DNA of 64,000 nucleotides, taken from CAZFYZ01 sp964523735. Lineage in GTDB: Bacteria > Armatimonadota > UBA5829. Numbering within the stretch: the first letter of the stretch is position 1; each line of letters opens with the position of its first letter. The translations under genes and the position numbers were made by a program. This document shows positions 48,535 through 56,649 of the stretch, piece after piece. The stretch covers positions 21,642-85,641 of the forward strand of contig CAZFYZ010000004.1 in assembly GCA_964523735.1 (NCBI GenBank), given 5' to 3'. The notes under the pieces were generated by a model. The model did not search any database, was not told where the DNA came from, and saw nothing but the letters and a program-made list of their open reading frames with translations.

Positions 48535-49173
48535 ATGAGCACCAGAACAGTATGTCTACTCGTCCTCTTCGCCCTGGCCCTCCTGTCCAGTCAGGTGTTG
48601 GCCACCCCGGCCTACTTCGGCTACACAGGTCTGATGATGACGCCGACTGCCGACACGCTCAAAATGGGCGGCGTCAACTTCGGCGGCGTCTTCGTGAGTG
48701 ACGACGACGCCGACACCACGTTCCTGTCGGCCAACTTTGGCTTGTTGCCCAAGCTCGAGGTCGGCGCTGCGCTGATCGATCCGGAGGTCGGAGACAGCGA
48801 AGCTATCATCAACGCGAAGTTCGGGCTGCTTAGTGAGACTGCGGCAACCCCCGCGCTGGCTGTGGGCCTCAGTGACATCACTGACGAGCTCGATGCTACT
48901 CCCTACGTGGCGCTGAGCAAGTCCATCCCTCTTGCCGGTCAGTATATCTGGCAGCCCCGGTTCCACGTTGGTGTGGGCGGCGGACGCTTCGACGGCCTAT
49001 TTGCAGGCTTTACTGCCCAGGCGACCGATCGGATCATGCTCATGCTTGAGTACGATAGCGAGGATGTCAACTTCGGGCTCCAGTTCTCGGCTGGGCAGGG
49101 TCTTCGGCTCCACGCGGGACTTGTCGGAGGCGACAGCCTTGGGCTCGGCCTGAACTACAACATCGGGTTCTAA
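48535..49173 (+). CDS. Outer-membrane beta-barrel-like protein (YjbH-like)
   Basis: 212 residues with a signal peptide (about 1-22, SSQVLATP). The mature part starts AYFGYTGLMMTPTADTLKMG, close to the GLxxTPTA...GG opening of YjbH-type barrels, and continues as alternating amphipathic strands (TTFLSANFGLLPKLEVGAAL, FHVGVGGGRFDGLFAGFTAQ, LGLGLNYNIGF) ending in Phe, as expected for an outer-membrane barrel inserted by BamA. This argues for a diderm envelope. ATG 48535 has GAGAGGTG upstream. Monocistronic, with promoter and terminator seen. Function unknown. Confidence 0.75.
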   Translation: MSTRTVCLLVLFALALLSSQVLATPAYFGYTGLMMTPTADTLKMGGVNFGGVFVSDDDADTTFLSANFGLLPKLEVGAALIDPEVGDSEAIINAKFGLLSETAATPALAVGLSDITDELDATPYVALSKSIPLAGQYIWQPRFHVGVGGGRFDGLFAGFTAQATDRIMLMLEYDSEDVNFGLQFSAGQGLRLHAGLVGGDSLGLGLNYNIGF

Positions 49174-49197
49174 AGACCCCATTAACCTATACAAGAC

Positions 49198-49236
49198 AAG
49201 CGCCGTCTGCCAGTCAAACCTGGCGGCGGCGCTTTT
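49198..49236 (+). terminator. Intrinsic terminator
   Basis: AAGCGCC (49198-49204) pairs with GGCGCTT (49228-49234) and the stem continues through GCCAG / CTGGC. The T4 run is formed by the last stem bases and two more T. It lies 24 bases after the outer-membrane protein stop. Confidence 0.75.
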
Positions 49237-49293
49237 CGCATCACCGGGCTATTACTAACGCGCCGGGTCGCGACGACAGGCAGGCAAGGAGTC

Positions 49294-50145
49294 TTACCAG
49301 ATCCTCCACCACGGGCGCGGCTTGTCGGGCAAGCAGCAGGCGGCGCAGGGAGTGGCCCTGCGTTGGGCGAGGAAGTGCATTTCAGGAGTCGAAGGGGCTT
49401 GGATTGCCGGGCAGTCGATAGATAGGTGAAGAACCCCGCTGGAGTCGAGAGCCACTTGCCTAAGGCCTGGATCAGCCTCAAGCCGGGTGGTATCCAACTG
49501 CAGGAAACCGTGCCCGTCCTTGCCGTTGGCGAATCGGGTGTATGCGAGGTTAATGGCTTCTACTCTCTCTACCCCGGCAAATGCCTTCAGCGCGTGGGCG
49601 TAGAGCCGGATGGTCGCGCCGGTGTTGGCGATGTCATCGACGAGCAGGACCGTTCCCTTCAGCTCCCGCGGGCGGATGAAGAGATCCTGGGAGACATACT
49701 TCACGCGAGCCCTGAACGCCTCAGACCCCGAAAGGTGTTTCACCAGACGCATCGGGGGCCGGTCACCGCTTCTGAAGAAGAGATCGTTCGCCTCCGCTGC
49801 GCCGGTTAGTTCGCAGAGGGCCGATGTGAGCCGGCTCAGCGGCCGATCAGGCTCTGATCTTGACTCTGCCGAACCCAAGACACGCACGACCCAGTCGATG
49901 CGGCGTCCGCGGATGATCTCGGTGATCCTCCGCGCGTAGAACCGTGCCAGCGCCGATATACGGGGCTCATAGTCGGCTGTGGGAACACATTCCTTGAAGC
50001 CCTTGACGACGTGGCTCTCGAAGCTGGAGCGTGAGTGCGGCCAGTAAGAACCGAGCGCGGCTACACAGGCGCAGGGCTCGTCGCGGCAGACGATGTCGAT
50101 GTCAAGGGCTGACCTCAGTGGCTGGGGGGTCGGCGGCCTGCTCAC
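49294..50145 (-). CDS. Phosphoribosyltransferase-domain protein
   Basis: 283 residues. The type I PRPP-binding loop is clear: GTVLLVDDIANTGATIRLYA near residue 190. N-terminal sequence (CRDEPCACVAALGSYW, HVVKGFKECV) and the C-terminal CAACC give several Cys that could bind zinc, and the general layout recalls ComF-like proteins, though the match is not close. The reaction is unknown; base salvage or a helper role is possible. Its start overlaps the stop of the methyltransferase/MTHFR gene by four bases, so it is the last gene of panD-metF-type-PRT. Confidence 0.72.
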   Translation of the reverse strand: MSRPPTPQPLRSALDIDIVCRDEPCACVAALGSYWPHSRSSFESHVVKGFKECVPTADYEPRISALARFYARRITEIIRGRRIDWVVRVLGSAESRSEPDRPLSRLTSALCELTGAAEANDLFFRSGDRPPMRLVKHLSGSEAFRARVKYVSQDLFIRPRELKGTVLLVDDIANTGATIRLYAHALKAFAGVERVEAINLAYTRFANGKDGHGFLQLDTTRLEADPGLRQVALDSSGVLHLSIDCPAIQAPSTPEMHFLAQRRATPCAACCLPDKPRPWWRIW

Positions 50146-51968
50146 TTGCCTGAGACCGGCAGCAGAATGTCGCGTACAACCTCGAACTTGCCGAACGGCG
50201 GCATAATGTAGGCGCCGCCGTAGTCACGCCGGGCGATCGCCAGAGTCTCCCGAGCGATGGCCAGGCCCTCGGCTCTGGCTTCGTCGGGGCTGACGGCGGC
50301 AAGACGTTTGCGGATGTGCTCGGGGATCTCGATACCGGGAACCTCGTTGTGCAGGAACTCCGCATGCCGTGAGCTGCGCAGTGGCAGGATCCCAACGAGC
50401 ACGGGTGGCATCCAATCCTTCGGCAGCGCGGCGGTCGCACGCGCGAGGGGCTCCGGGTCAAAGACAGGCTGGGTCATAAGGAAGTTGACGCCGGACTCGC
50501 GCTTCTTCTCGAGCCGCGCGATCTCTTTGTCCATGTCTGTGGCCATGGGGTTCAGCGCGCCACCTATGGCGAAGTTGGTGGGCCTGCCGAGCTCCTTGCC
50601 TGTGTAGTCCAAGCCCTGGTTGAGCGAATGGATGACTTTGGCCAGCCCATCGGAGGTCACATCGAAGACCGAGGTCACCCCCGGGTAGTCTCCCAGTGAC
50701 GCCGGATCGCCGGTCAGAGCGAGTATGCCGTCTACTCCAAGCGCCGACGCTCCTAAGAGCGTCGAGTGCATCCCCAACAGGTTCAGATCGCGGCAGGTAA
50801 GATGCAGTATGACCGCGAGCCCAAGCTCCTCCTTGATCAAGTGGGCGAATGCTACCGCGCTCATATGCACGTGCGCCATCGGGTTGTCGGTGACGTCTAT
50901 CGCTGATATGCCGGCATCGACCAATGGTCTTAGCTTCTCGATCGCTTCGTGATAGTTGGCGTCCTTGGGAGGGGTGACTTCGACCGTGACGAAGTCTCCG
51001 CACATCCGGCGCAATAGGGGCGAGCGTTCAGCTCCAGCGAAGGTGGCTTGGCGGCGCCTGGGAGCCCGGACCCGGGCCGGCACTGGTCTTGGCATGCCTT
51101 TGACGCCGTTGGCTAGGTTCTGAATATGTGCGGGAGTCGTGCCGCAGCAGCCGCCGATTATGCTCGCGCCCGCCTCGACTATCTCTTGCCCGCGTCTGGC
51201 GAAGTAGTCGGGCGAGGACGGGTAGAGCGTTCTCCCGCCGACGCTGGCTGGGAAACCGGAGTTGGGCATTGCCGAGATCGGCAGGTCGGTCATCTCGCGC
51301 AAGGCCTGGACAGCGCGGAGGGTCTGCTCGGGGCCGACGCCGCAGTTGAAGCCAATCGCGCTCACGGGATAGTCCGCCAGGCCGGAGGCAATATCATCCA
51401 GACTGTCCCCACTTGCGGTGGTCAGGTCGGTGCCTACAGCGAACTGGCAGATAACGGGCAGCCCGCAGGAGTCGAACACCGTCTCGAGCATCAGGCGCGC
51501 AGCGTGCAGATCAGTGAGGGTTTCGAGTATCAGTAGGTCTACCCCGCCCTCGGCAAGTCCTTTGACCTGATCGAGAATAGTCGCTTTGGCGTCCTCGAGG
51601 CTGGCGGGACCAATGGGCTCCAACTGAACCCCCAGAGGGCCGATGGAGCCTGCCACCACAACTCTGGCACCGGCGACACTTCGGGCGAGCTGGGCGCCCG
51701 CGCGGTTGATCTCGTATGTTCTGTCTTCCAGGCCGTGTGCCGCTAGCCTGAACCGGTTGGCGCCGAATGTGTTTGTCTCGATGGCATCAGCGCCCGCTTG
51801 GATGTAGTCGGCGTGGACCTGGCAGATGAGGTGAGGCTCGGACAGGTTCAGTTCTTCGATCGAGCGGCGGTGGCTGATTCCTCGCTCGACCAGGAGCGAA
51901 CCCATCGCGCCGTCAAAGACGACTACTCGATCGTTGAAGACTGTGGGCAGGGGCCTGGGGTTCTGCAT
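50142..51968 (-). CDS. Bifunctional homocysteine S-methyltransferase / methylenetetrahydrofolate reductase
   Basis: 608 residues. Residues about 10-290 form the zinc-dependent homocysteine methyltransferase barrel: VVVFDGAMGSLLVERG, GFNCGVGPEQ (first Cys ligand) and IIGGCCGTTPAHI (two Cys ligands). Residues about 315-600 form a MetF-like reductase: FVTVEVTPPKDANYHEAIEK, AIDVTDNPMAHVHMS, GILALTGDPASLGDYPG, NFAIGGALNPM. The fusion is known from Bacillus YitJ and others, and links one-carbon reduction to methionine. Start ATG 51966-51968 lies three bases after the panD stop. No SAM riboswitch was seen. Confidence 0.94.
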   Translation of the reverse strand: MQNPRPLPTVFNDRVVVFDGAMGSLLVERGISHRRSIEELNLSEPHLICQVHADYIQAGADAIETNTFGANRFRLAAHGLEDRTYEINRAGAQLARSVAGARVVVAGSIGPLGVQLEPIGPASLEDAKATILDQVKGLAEGGVDLLILETLTDLHAARLMLETVFDSCGLPVICQFAVGTDLTTASGDSLDDIASGLADYPVSAIGFNCGVGPEQTLRAVQALREMTDLPISAMPNSGFPASVGGRTLYPSSPDYFARRGQEIVEAGASIIGGCCGTTPAHIQNLANGVKGMPRPVPARVRAPRRRQATFAGAERSPLLRRMCGDFVTVEVTPPKDANYHEAIEKLRPLVDAGISAIDVTDNPMAHVHMSAVAFAHLIKEELGLAVILHLTCRDLNLLGMHSTLLGASALGVDGILALTGDPASLGDYPGVTSVFDVTSDGLAKVIHSLNQGLDYTGKELGRPTNFAIGGALNPMATDMDKEIARLEKKRESGVNFLMTQPVFDPEPLARATAALPKDWMPPVLVGILPLRSSRHAEFLHNEVPGIEIPEHIRKRLAAVSPDEARAEGLAIARETLAIARRDYGGAYIMPPFGKFEVVRDILLPVSGK

Positions 51969-51971
51969 CAG

Positions 51972-52319
51972 CTAGATAACATTCACTATGCGGTTGTTGT
52001 CGTCAACGAGGACGACCTTGCGGTGAACCGGTTCGTCTGTAAGGCAGTAGGAAATAATGATAACCTTGTCGCCGACGCTGCACAGGTGCGCGGCTGCGCC
52101 ATTGAGACAGATAACCCCGCTCCCCCGTTCCCCGGGGATAGCGTAAGTCTCAAGCCTTTGTCCGTTGGTTACATTGAGGACGTGCACGTGCTCCCCGTCG
52201 ATGATCTCAGCAGCGTCAAGCAGGTCTTCATCGATCGTGACGCTGCCGACGTAGTCGACGTCGCATTGGGTGACCGTCGCCCGGTGTATTTTGCTCTTGC
52301 ACATTGAGAGGAGTTTCAT
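51972..52319 (-). CDS. panD: Aspartate 1-decarboxylase precursor
   Basis: Makes beta-alanine for pantothenate/CoA. 115 residues. The pyruvoyl group forms by self-cleavage between Gly25 and Ser26 in DVDYVGSVTID; Lys10, Arg55-type (GQRLETY) and the NGAAAHLCSVGDKVI segment, in which the Tyr/Asn catalytic loop lies, are present. Start ATG 52317-52319 is chosen over Met6 because it keeps the usual N-terminal length before KSKIHRATVT. First gene of the operon with the YitJ-like protein. Confidence 0.95.
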   Translation of the reverse strand: MKLLSMCKSKIHRATVTQCDVDYVGSVTIDEDLLDAAEIIDGEHVHVLNVTNGQRLETYAIPGERGSGVICLNGAAAHLCSVGDKVIIISYCLTDEPVHRKVVLVDDNNRIVNVI

Positions 52320-52380
52320 CTCACTAATAGTATAGCAGGAGGGGAGGCATGGTTCAATCGTACTGACGAATGCGAGCTCA

Positions 52381-52530
52381 GGCGTCGGAGACGCCCCCTG
52401 CAACGCACGAGCGCAGCGTTGTAGTCGGGTTCTCTGAACCCCCAGGCGTCGGAGACGCCACCTACAGCACGAGCGCAGACGTTGTGGTCGGGTTCTCTGA
52501 ACACCCAGGTGTCGGAAACCCCTTCTATAA
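52381..52530. repeat. Family-A repeats (three units, degenerate)
   Basis: Units at 52381-52395, about 52419-52466 and about 52481-52530, with GGCGTCGGAGACGCC and GGGTTCTCTGAACCC palindromes; ACGAGCGCAG words separate them. The last unit overlaps the stop codon of the secreted protein at 52525. Confidence 0.85.
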
Positions 52531-53730
52531 TGGGATGATGTCTGCTGAATCGCGGGTTGCCAGGACGGGGATGTAGAGGGTCTCCCAGGCGCTGCGCAAG
52601 ACACCATTGACTACTGCGTCGGCAGCGAGGGGGGACTTGATGATTGTTCGTATGCCGGTGACGCGACGGCGGACCCCAACGTTCGGCAGCGTGGTCCCCT
52701 GGGGGCAGGTGACACGCAAGCCGACGTTGCCTGAGCCATCTTGCAGGTTCGTGCCGTCGTCGATGTAGAAAAGGCACTGCGTGGTATCCACAGCGGTCAC
52801 CTTGCCGCACGCTGTCACCAGCAAGCCGACCGGATTCTGCCCGGTGTAGTTCAGCGATTCGGTCGGGTCACACGCGAGAGTGCGCTGGTTCATGAACCTC
52901 CCTCTGGCAGGGGAGCCGGGGGATTGTGACTTGAGCTGGGGCGAGGAGAGGATCGGGATGCCGTCGGCCCACGTCACTGTCCCGGTGCAGTCGACGCGAG
53001 ATCCTATTGAGACGGACCAGGCGGCTGGCACTCTGATGGCTGACGACCCATCCGGCGACTGCAGCCAAAGGCCTGGCGCGTTTGCGTCGGAAGATGCGAT
53101 GGACGTGACGACCGCGCCTTTGAACGATACGGGCTGGCCAACCTGGTAGTTGCGTGCCCAGCCTATGGAGCTTACGGGTGGTTCGCCGGCTGACGCGATA
53201 AGATCAAGGCGAATAGGCTCCCCAGTCCAATTGAGGGTGGTAGAATACGCGGGATCCTGGCTGCTTCCGTTGGCGTCGGGGCTGAACGTCCAGAGCTCGG
53301 ACGACGGGTTGTCTGCATAGACGAGCTTGACGGAGACAGGGCCATCGAGATCATAGGCCGCGCCGGATGGGTTCCAGCCATTCAGCACGATCGTCGAATA
53401 TGGGTAGTCGGGCGCCGCGGTCAATGTCAGATGCCAGGTTCTGGTCTCGCCGTTGGCCATTGGCAAGCGTATATCAGTGTACCACCGTTTGTCCAACGAG
53501 TGGTCGGTGCAGTAGATGGTGGTTGGGTAGGTGGTACTAAGATAGGCCCAACTCGGAGTTGTGTAAGTGCCCAACTGGACGAATGGCGCTCCCGCGTTTT
53601 CATTCGGATCACAGGTCTGCAGGAGCACGCGCCACTTGTCATCGGGGCCGGCGTGCGCCATCATAGTGCAGAGGATCGACAGCAGAAAGGTCAAGGCGAG
53701 TCTTTGGGCGCTCGATAGTGACTGCAACAC
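52525..53730 (-). CDS. Secreted protein with beta domain and OB-like repeats
   Basis: 401 residues from GTG 53728-53730, which has GAGGT upstream. Signal peptide about 1-27 (CTMMAHAGP). Residues about 28-170 form a beta-sandwich-like domain typical of surface proteins (WRVLLQTCDPNENAGAPFVQ). Residues about 195-395 contain OB-like units (GQPVSFKGAVVTSIASS, SRVDCTGTVTWADG, GKVTAVDTTQCLFYIDDGTN, VGVRRRVTGIRT). The second part parallels the C-terminal half of the protein at 19537-21033. Extracellular; function unknown. The stop TAG is created by the border of a family-A repeat. Confidence 0.7.
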   Translation of the reverse strand: MLQSLSSAQRLALTFLLSILCTMMAHAGPDDKWRVLLQTCDPNENAGAPFVQLGTYTTPSWAYLSTTYPTTIYCTDHSLDKRWYTDIRLPMANGETRTWHLTLTAAPDYPYSTIVLNGWNPSGAAYDLDGPVSVKLVYADNPSSELWTFSPDANGSSQDPAYSTTLNWTGEPIRLDLIASAGEPPVSSIGWARNYQVGQPVSFKGAVVTSIASSDANAPGLWLQSPDGSSAIRVPAAWSVSIGSRVDCTGTVTWADGIPILSSPQLKSQSPGSPARGRFMNQRTLACDPTESLNYTGQNPVGLLVTACGKVTAVDTTQCLFYIDDGTNLQDGSGNVGLRVTCPQGTTLPNVGVRRRVTGIRTIIKSPLAADAVVNGVLRSAWETLYIPVLATRDSADIIPL

Positions 53731-53829
53731 GATACCTCACTTGGCGGATGATCCGGTGACGCACCGCCACTTCAGGTGCGTGAGCCTCAGGTAATCTACC
53801 TCATCAATGGCGGCCTGTCAAGAGTGTTG

Positions 53830-53859
53830 TTGACTGGGTCCCGGGAGCGATGTTAGGCT
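53830..53859 (+). promoter_or_regulatory. Possible promoter of the variant amidase
   Basis: TTGACT (53830-53835), 18-base spacer, TAGGCT (53854-53859). The -10 is weak. Confidence 0.35.
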
Positions 53860-53893
53860 GGAGTCAGATACAAGACGAGAGGACGACGGCATC

Positions 53894-54484
53894 TTGGATA
53901 GCAAGCACGCACGACCCAGAGTGATGATCAACCCGTCGTGCCAGTTCGGCAACGTGTTCACGGCCGAGGATGGCAGCGAGCTCTACAATGAAGCGCGGGT
54001 GATGTACGATATCGCCTTGTTGGTACGGCAGGAGTTGGTGGCAGATGGCCGCGTCGAAGCGTTCGTCAGTCGTGAGGCTCGTGACCAGCCAACCACGCTG
54101 AGGGACGAGACGGAGCTAACGCAGAGCCTCAAATGCGATGTCCTGGTCGCGCTTCACTCGGACGACACCGGCACGGGCGAACCCGGCGGCGGGACTTGGG
54201 CGTTCCATGCAGACGACGGCCAGGGTAAGCGGCTGGCGGACTCAGTCCATAAGCACCTGCTTGAGGCAATCAGGGAGTTCTACCCCCATGTCAGGTTCCT
54301 CGGTGTCCGGACGCACTGGAAGCGGCTCTGGGTGCTGCACGAGTCCGGCTGCCCTGCCTGCCTGGTTGAGATCCTCTTCCACTCCAATCCCACCGAACGT
54401 GAGATGCTCAAGAACCCTGACAGGCAGGTCGTGATGGCCCGGGCGATTGCCAAGGGGATTCTGAATTACCTCGGGCTTGCATAG
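53894..54484 (+). CDS. Amidase_3-like protein with altered zinc site
   Basis: 196 residues, without signal peptide. The order of motifs follows N-acetylmuramoyl-L-alanine amidases: VMINPSCQFGNVF, ELYNEARVMYDIALLVRQEL, CDVLVALHSDDTG, LVEILFHSNPTERE. At the first motif the usual PGHGG His is replaced (NPSCQF), while the Glu, the second His and the catalytic-type Glu remain. Relatives of the SPSNQ...N subgroup share this kind of change. Activity is therefore uncertain. Absence of a signal suggests a cytoplasmic or phage/lysis-type role, or non-classical export. TTG start with GAGGACG upstream. Confidence 0.68.
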   Translation: MDSKHARPRVMINPSCQFGNVFTAEDGSELYNEARVMYDIALLVRQELVADGRVEAFVSREARDQPTTLRDETELTQSLKCDVLVALHSDDTGTGEPGGGTWAFHADDGQGKRLADSVHKHLLEAIREFYPHVRFLGVRTHWKRLWVLHESGCPACLVEILFHSNPTEREMLKNPDRQVVMARAIAKGILNYLGLA

Positions 54485-54517
54485 CCTCCCCCGCAGCAGG
54501 GTATAGTTCGGGCTGGT

Positions 54518-55519
54518 ATGAAGTGCTTTGTCACAGGCGGGACAGGGTTCGTCGGCGCGCACGTGGTCCGGAAGCTTGTCGAGCGCGGGGACCGCGTGAC
54601 CTGCCTCGTGCGCGCGTCCAGCAACAGGTCGCTGCTTGACGGGCTGCCGGTCGAGATCACCGTCGGCGACCTGCTCGATCAGGAATCAATGCTCAGGGGC
54701 CTCGATGGAGTCGATGAGCTCTACCATGTGGCGGCGGACTATCGGCTCTGGGCCCGCGACCCCAGTGAGATCTACCTCAACAACATCGAAGGTACAAGGG
54801 GCGTTCTCTTGGCCGCACGCACGGCGGGAGTCGGACGCGTGGTCTACACCAGCACGGTCGGCTGCCTCGGGCTGCCGAAGGACGGCACGCCCGGCACGGA
54901 GGAGACGCCTGTGACGCGGAGTGAGCTGGTGGGCCACTACAAGAAGTCGAAGTACGATGCCCAGCAAGTCGCGCTTGAGTTCGCGTCCGAAGGGCTGAAT
55001 CTGGTAATCGTGAACCCAAGCACGCCGGTCGGCCCAGGCGACATCAAACCGACCCCCACCGGAAAGATCGTGGTTGACTTCCTGAACGGCAAGATGGCCG
55101 CCTACGTGGACACGGGCCTGAACCTGATCTCCGTGGAGGATGCTGCCGAAGGTCATCTGTTGGCTGCGGCCAAGGCACGGGCGGGAGAGAAGTACATCCT
55201 GGGCAATCGGAACCTGACCCTGCATCAGATTCTCCACATACTGGCGGAAGTCACGGACGGCAAGGCGCCGAGGATGCAGATCCCACACTGGTTGGCCATT
55301 GGTGCGGCCGCTGTAAGCACAGCCATAGGCAGTATTCGAGGGGCCGAGCCCGGCATTGCGCTCGAGGGGGCGCTGATGGCTCGCAAGCGGATGTTCTTCT
55401 CACCGGCGAAGGCGATCAACGAACTGGGACTGCCTCAGGGTTCGGTTGAGAGTGCGCTCGAGCGGGCAGTGCGGTGGTTCATCGAGAATCGCTACGTTAA
55501 GGCATCCGCTCGGCAGTGA
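54518..55519 (+). CDS. hpnA: Hopanoid-associated sugar epimerase HpnA
   Basis: 333-residue extended SDR. Rossmann motif CFVTGGTGFVGAHVVRKL, then YHVAADYRLWARDP, VYTSTVGCLGLP, GHYKKSKYDAQQVALE (YxxxK) and VIVNPSTPVGPGDIKPTPTG, YVDTGLNLISVEDAAEGHLL, all hallmarks of HpnA. The enzyme is linked to hopanoid side-chain or C35-hopanoid synthesis in other bacteria, though its reaction is not well defined. No squalene-hopene cyclase or other hpn gene is here. A TATAGT at 54502-54507 lies just 10 bases before the ATG, so the message may have a very short leader. Its 3' end overlaps the convergent DUF5658-like gene by 23 bases. Confidence 0.9.
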   Translation: MKCFVTGGTGFVGAHVVRKLVERGDRVTCLVRASSNRSLLDGLPVEITVGDLLDQESMLRGLDGVDELYHVAADYRLWARDPSEIYLNNIEGTRGVLLAARTAGVGRVVYTSTVGCLGLPKDGTPGTEETPVTRSELVGHYKKSKYDAQQVALEFASEGLNLVIVNPSTPVGPGDIKPTPTGKIVVDFLNGKMAAYVDTGLNLISVEDAAEGHLLAAAKARAGEKYILGNRNLTLHQILHILAEVTDGKAPRMQIPHWLAIGAAAVSTAIGSIRGAEPGIALEGALMARKRMFFSPAKAINELGLPQGSVESALERAVRWFIENRYVKASARQ

Positions 55520-55874
55520 TAGGGGTGCTGCTGGCTGACCGGGTAGTGGGTAGGCGCGTGGCAGCGCTTTCTGTTGGGGACACGTTGATCGTGAGGAAGA
55601 GCATCAGGTAGATGCCCGCGTAAGTAGCTATCGCGCCTCTTAGCATGAGCTTCACAAACCTCGGTCGGTACTGCCTCGACCACTCCGCAATGAAGACCGG
55701 CAGGAAGATCAGGCTCAGTTTCGCCAGCACAAAGGTCCCCACGCCATAGCGCAGGTAGAACGCCATGATAGGGTTTCCCTCCGTCGCCCTGTCCGTGCGT
55801 AGTAGTACCAGGGTGGTGGCGAGGTCGAGTACGCACAGCGCGATCAGTATCTGGCTCTCTCTCGTCAGCTTCAC
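55497..55874 (-). CDS. DUF5658-like small membrane protein
   Basis: 125 residues with three to four helices (ILIALCVLDLATTLVLLR, VGTFVLAKLSLIFLPVFIAEW, MLRGAIATYAGIYLMLFLTI). LDLATTxxLL...EGNPIMAFYLRYG is the DUF5658 signature region. The last about 25 residues are polar and are encoded partly by DNA overlapping hpnA. GTG 55872-55874 has AAGGAGAG upstream. Function unknown. Confidence 0.72.
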   Translation of the reverse strand: MKLTRESQILIALCVLDLATTLVLLRTDRATEGNPIMAFYLRYGVGTFVLAKLSLIFLPVFIAEWSRQYRPRFVKLMLRGAIATYAGIYLMLFLTINVSPTESAATRLPTTRSASSTPITAERMP

Positions 55875-56060
55875 TGACTATCTCTCCTTGATACGTCTAT
55901 CTTCATTGTTCCCGCTTTCCCAGCAGTTATACTATGAGTCCGCCTGGTTCTATGTCTGCTTTGGACGCATAGTTTGGACAATGGCCAAAGGAGCAATAAC
56001 AGTATTGTGGTTACTTGTGCTGTCAAGGCACGTTCAGGGTGGATGGGGGAGAGTCTCAAG

Positions 56061-56351
56061 ATGCACGTTTCTGTCAGCCCCGCGCTTCGGGCGATGCAGC
56101 GAACCGAACGACCGGTCTCTATTGTGGGTAAGCTTGTCGGTCTCTTGATACTTGGCGTGGCAGTGGCCGTTGTGATAGGGATCTCGCAGCCGAGGGGACC
56201 GAGCAAGCTGGACGCCAACACGATTGTGAGCCCATTCGATGTGACGAACGCGCCGCCACCCTCCATCAGCCGCGATGCGGTCAAAGTCGTGGTTCCTCGC
56301 AGAATGCTCCCTCCACAGGAGCGTGCGCGGGTGGCGCGAGATCTGCCCTGA
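56061..56351 (+). CDS. Hypothetical single-TM protein
   Basis: 96 residues from ATG 56061 with GGGGAGAG upstream. A helix at about 21-39 (KLVGLLILGVAVAVVIGI) is followed by a polar tail with PPPSISRDAVKVVVPRRMLP and a final PPQERARVARDLP. No family recognised. Upstream in-frame ATGs lack a ribosome-binding site. Confidence 0.5.
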   Translation: MHVSVSPALRAMQRTERPVSIVGKLVGLLILGVAVAVVIGISQPRGPSKLDANTIVSPFDVTNAPPPSISRDAVKVVVPRRMLPPQERARVARDLP

Positions 56352-56372
56352 AATGGCTAGACGCACTGAGGG

Positions 56373-56530
56373 AGTTCAGTTCTGTGGTAATCCAGGTTCC
56401 GCTGGTGCTGAGTGGGTTCGGCAAGAACCATATCGAAGCACGTTGCCGAAGCTCCGGCCCTTCGATACCGCCCCGCAGAGCGGGCCCACTCAGGACCTGC
56501 GGAAGAAGAGCATTCCCGCGAGACTGAACT
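56373..56530. repeat. Inverted pair of REP-type (family-E) elements, BIME-like
   Basis: Two REP units of opposite orientation, 56404-56442 and 56457-56496. Each is CTTCGATA - short hairpin - CCACTCAG(C/G)AC. Arms CTGAGTGGG (56408-56416) and CCCACTCAG (56485-56493), and ATCGAAG / CTTCGAT, pair with one another, and each unit has its own hairpin (GGTTC/GAACC and CCCGC/GCGGG). Outer repeats AGTTCAGT / ACTGAACT (56373-56380, 56523-56530) and TTCCGC / GCGGAA extend the fold. No open frame fills this interval. Confidence 0.7.
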
Positions 56531-56551
56531 GACACGATGTAGTCAAAGAGG

Positions 56552-56580
56552 TTGACATGGCCGTGCCCTGTGCGCATACT
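56552..56580 (+). promoter_or_regulatory. Promoter of the cyclophilin gene
   Basis: Perfect TTGACA (56552-56557), 17-base spacer, CATACT (56575-56580); a TATAAT starts at the next position. The coding start is 69 bases downstream. Confidence 0.55.
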
Positions 56581-56649
56581 ATAATCACATCGACGGGGCC
56601 GTCTTGCGGTCCCGGAGGTTGGACTCACAGGTCGAAAGGAGCGAGGGGA

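Noticed and set aside
56373..56530. SRP, 6S or other structured RNA gene
   Set aside because: The fold is explained by two inverted REP units; the SRP GGAAG-loop context and the 6S open-complex bubble were not found.
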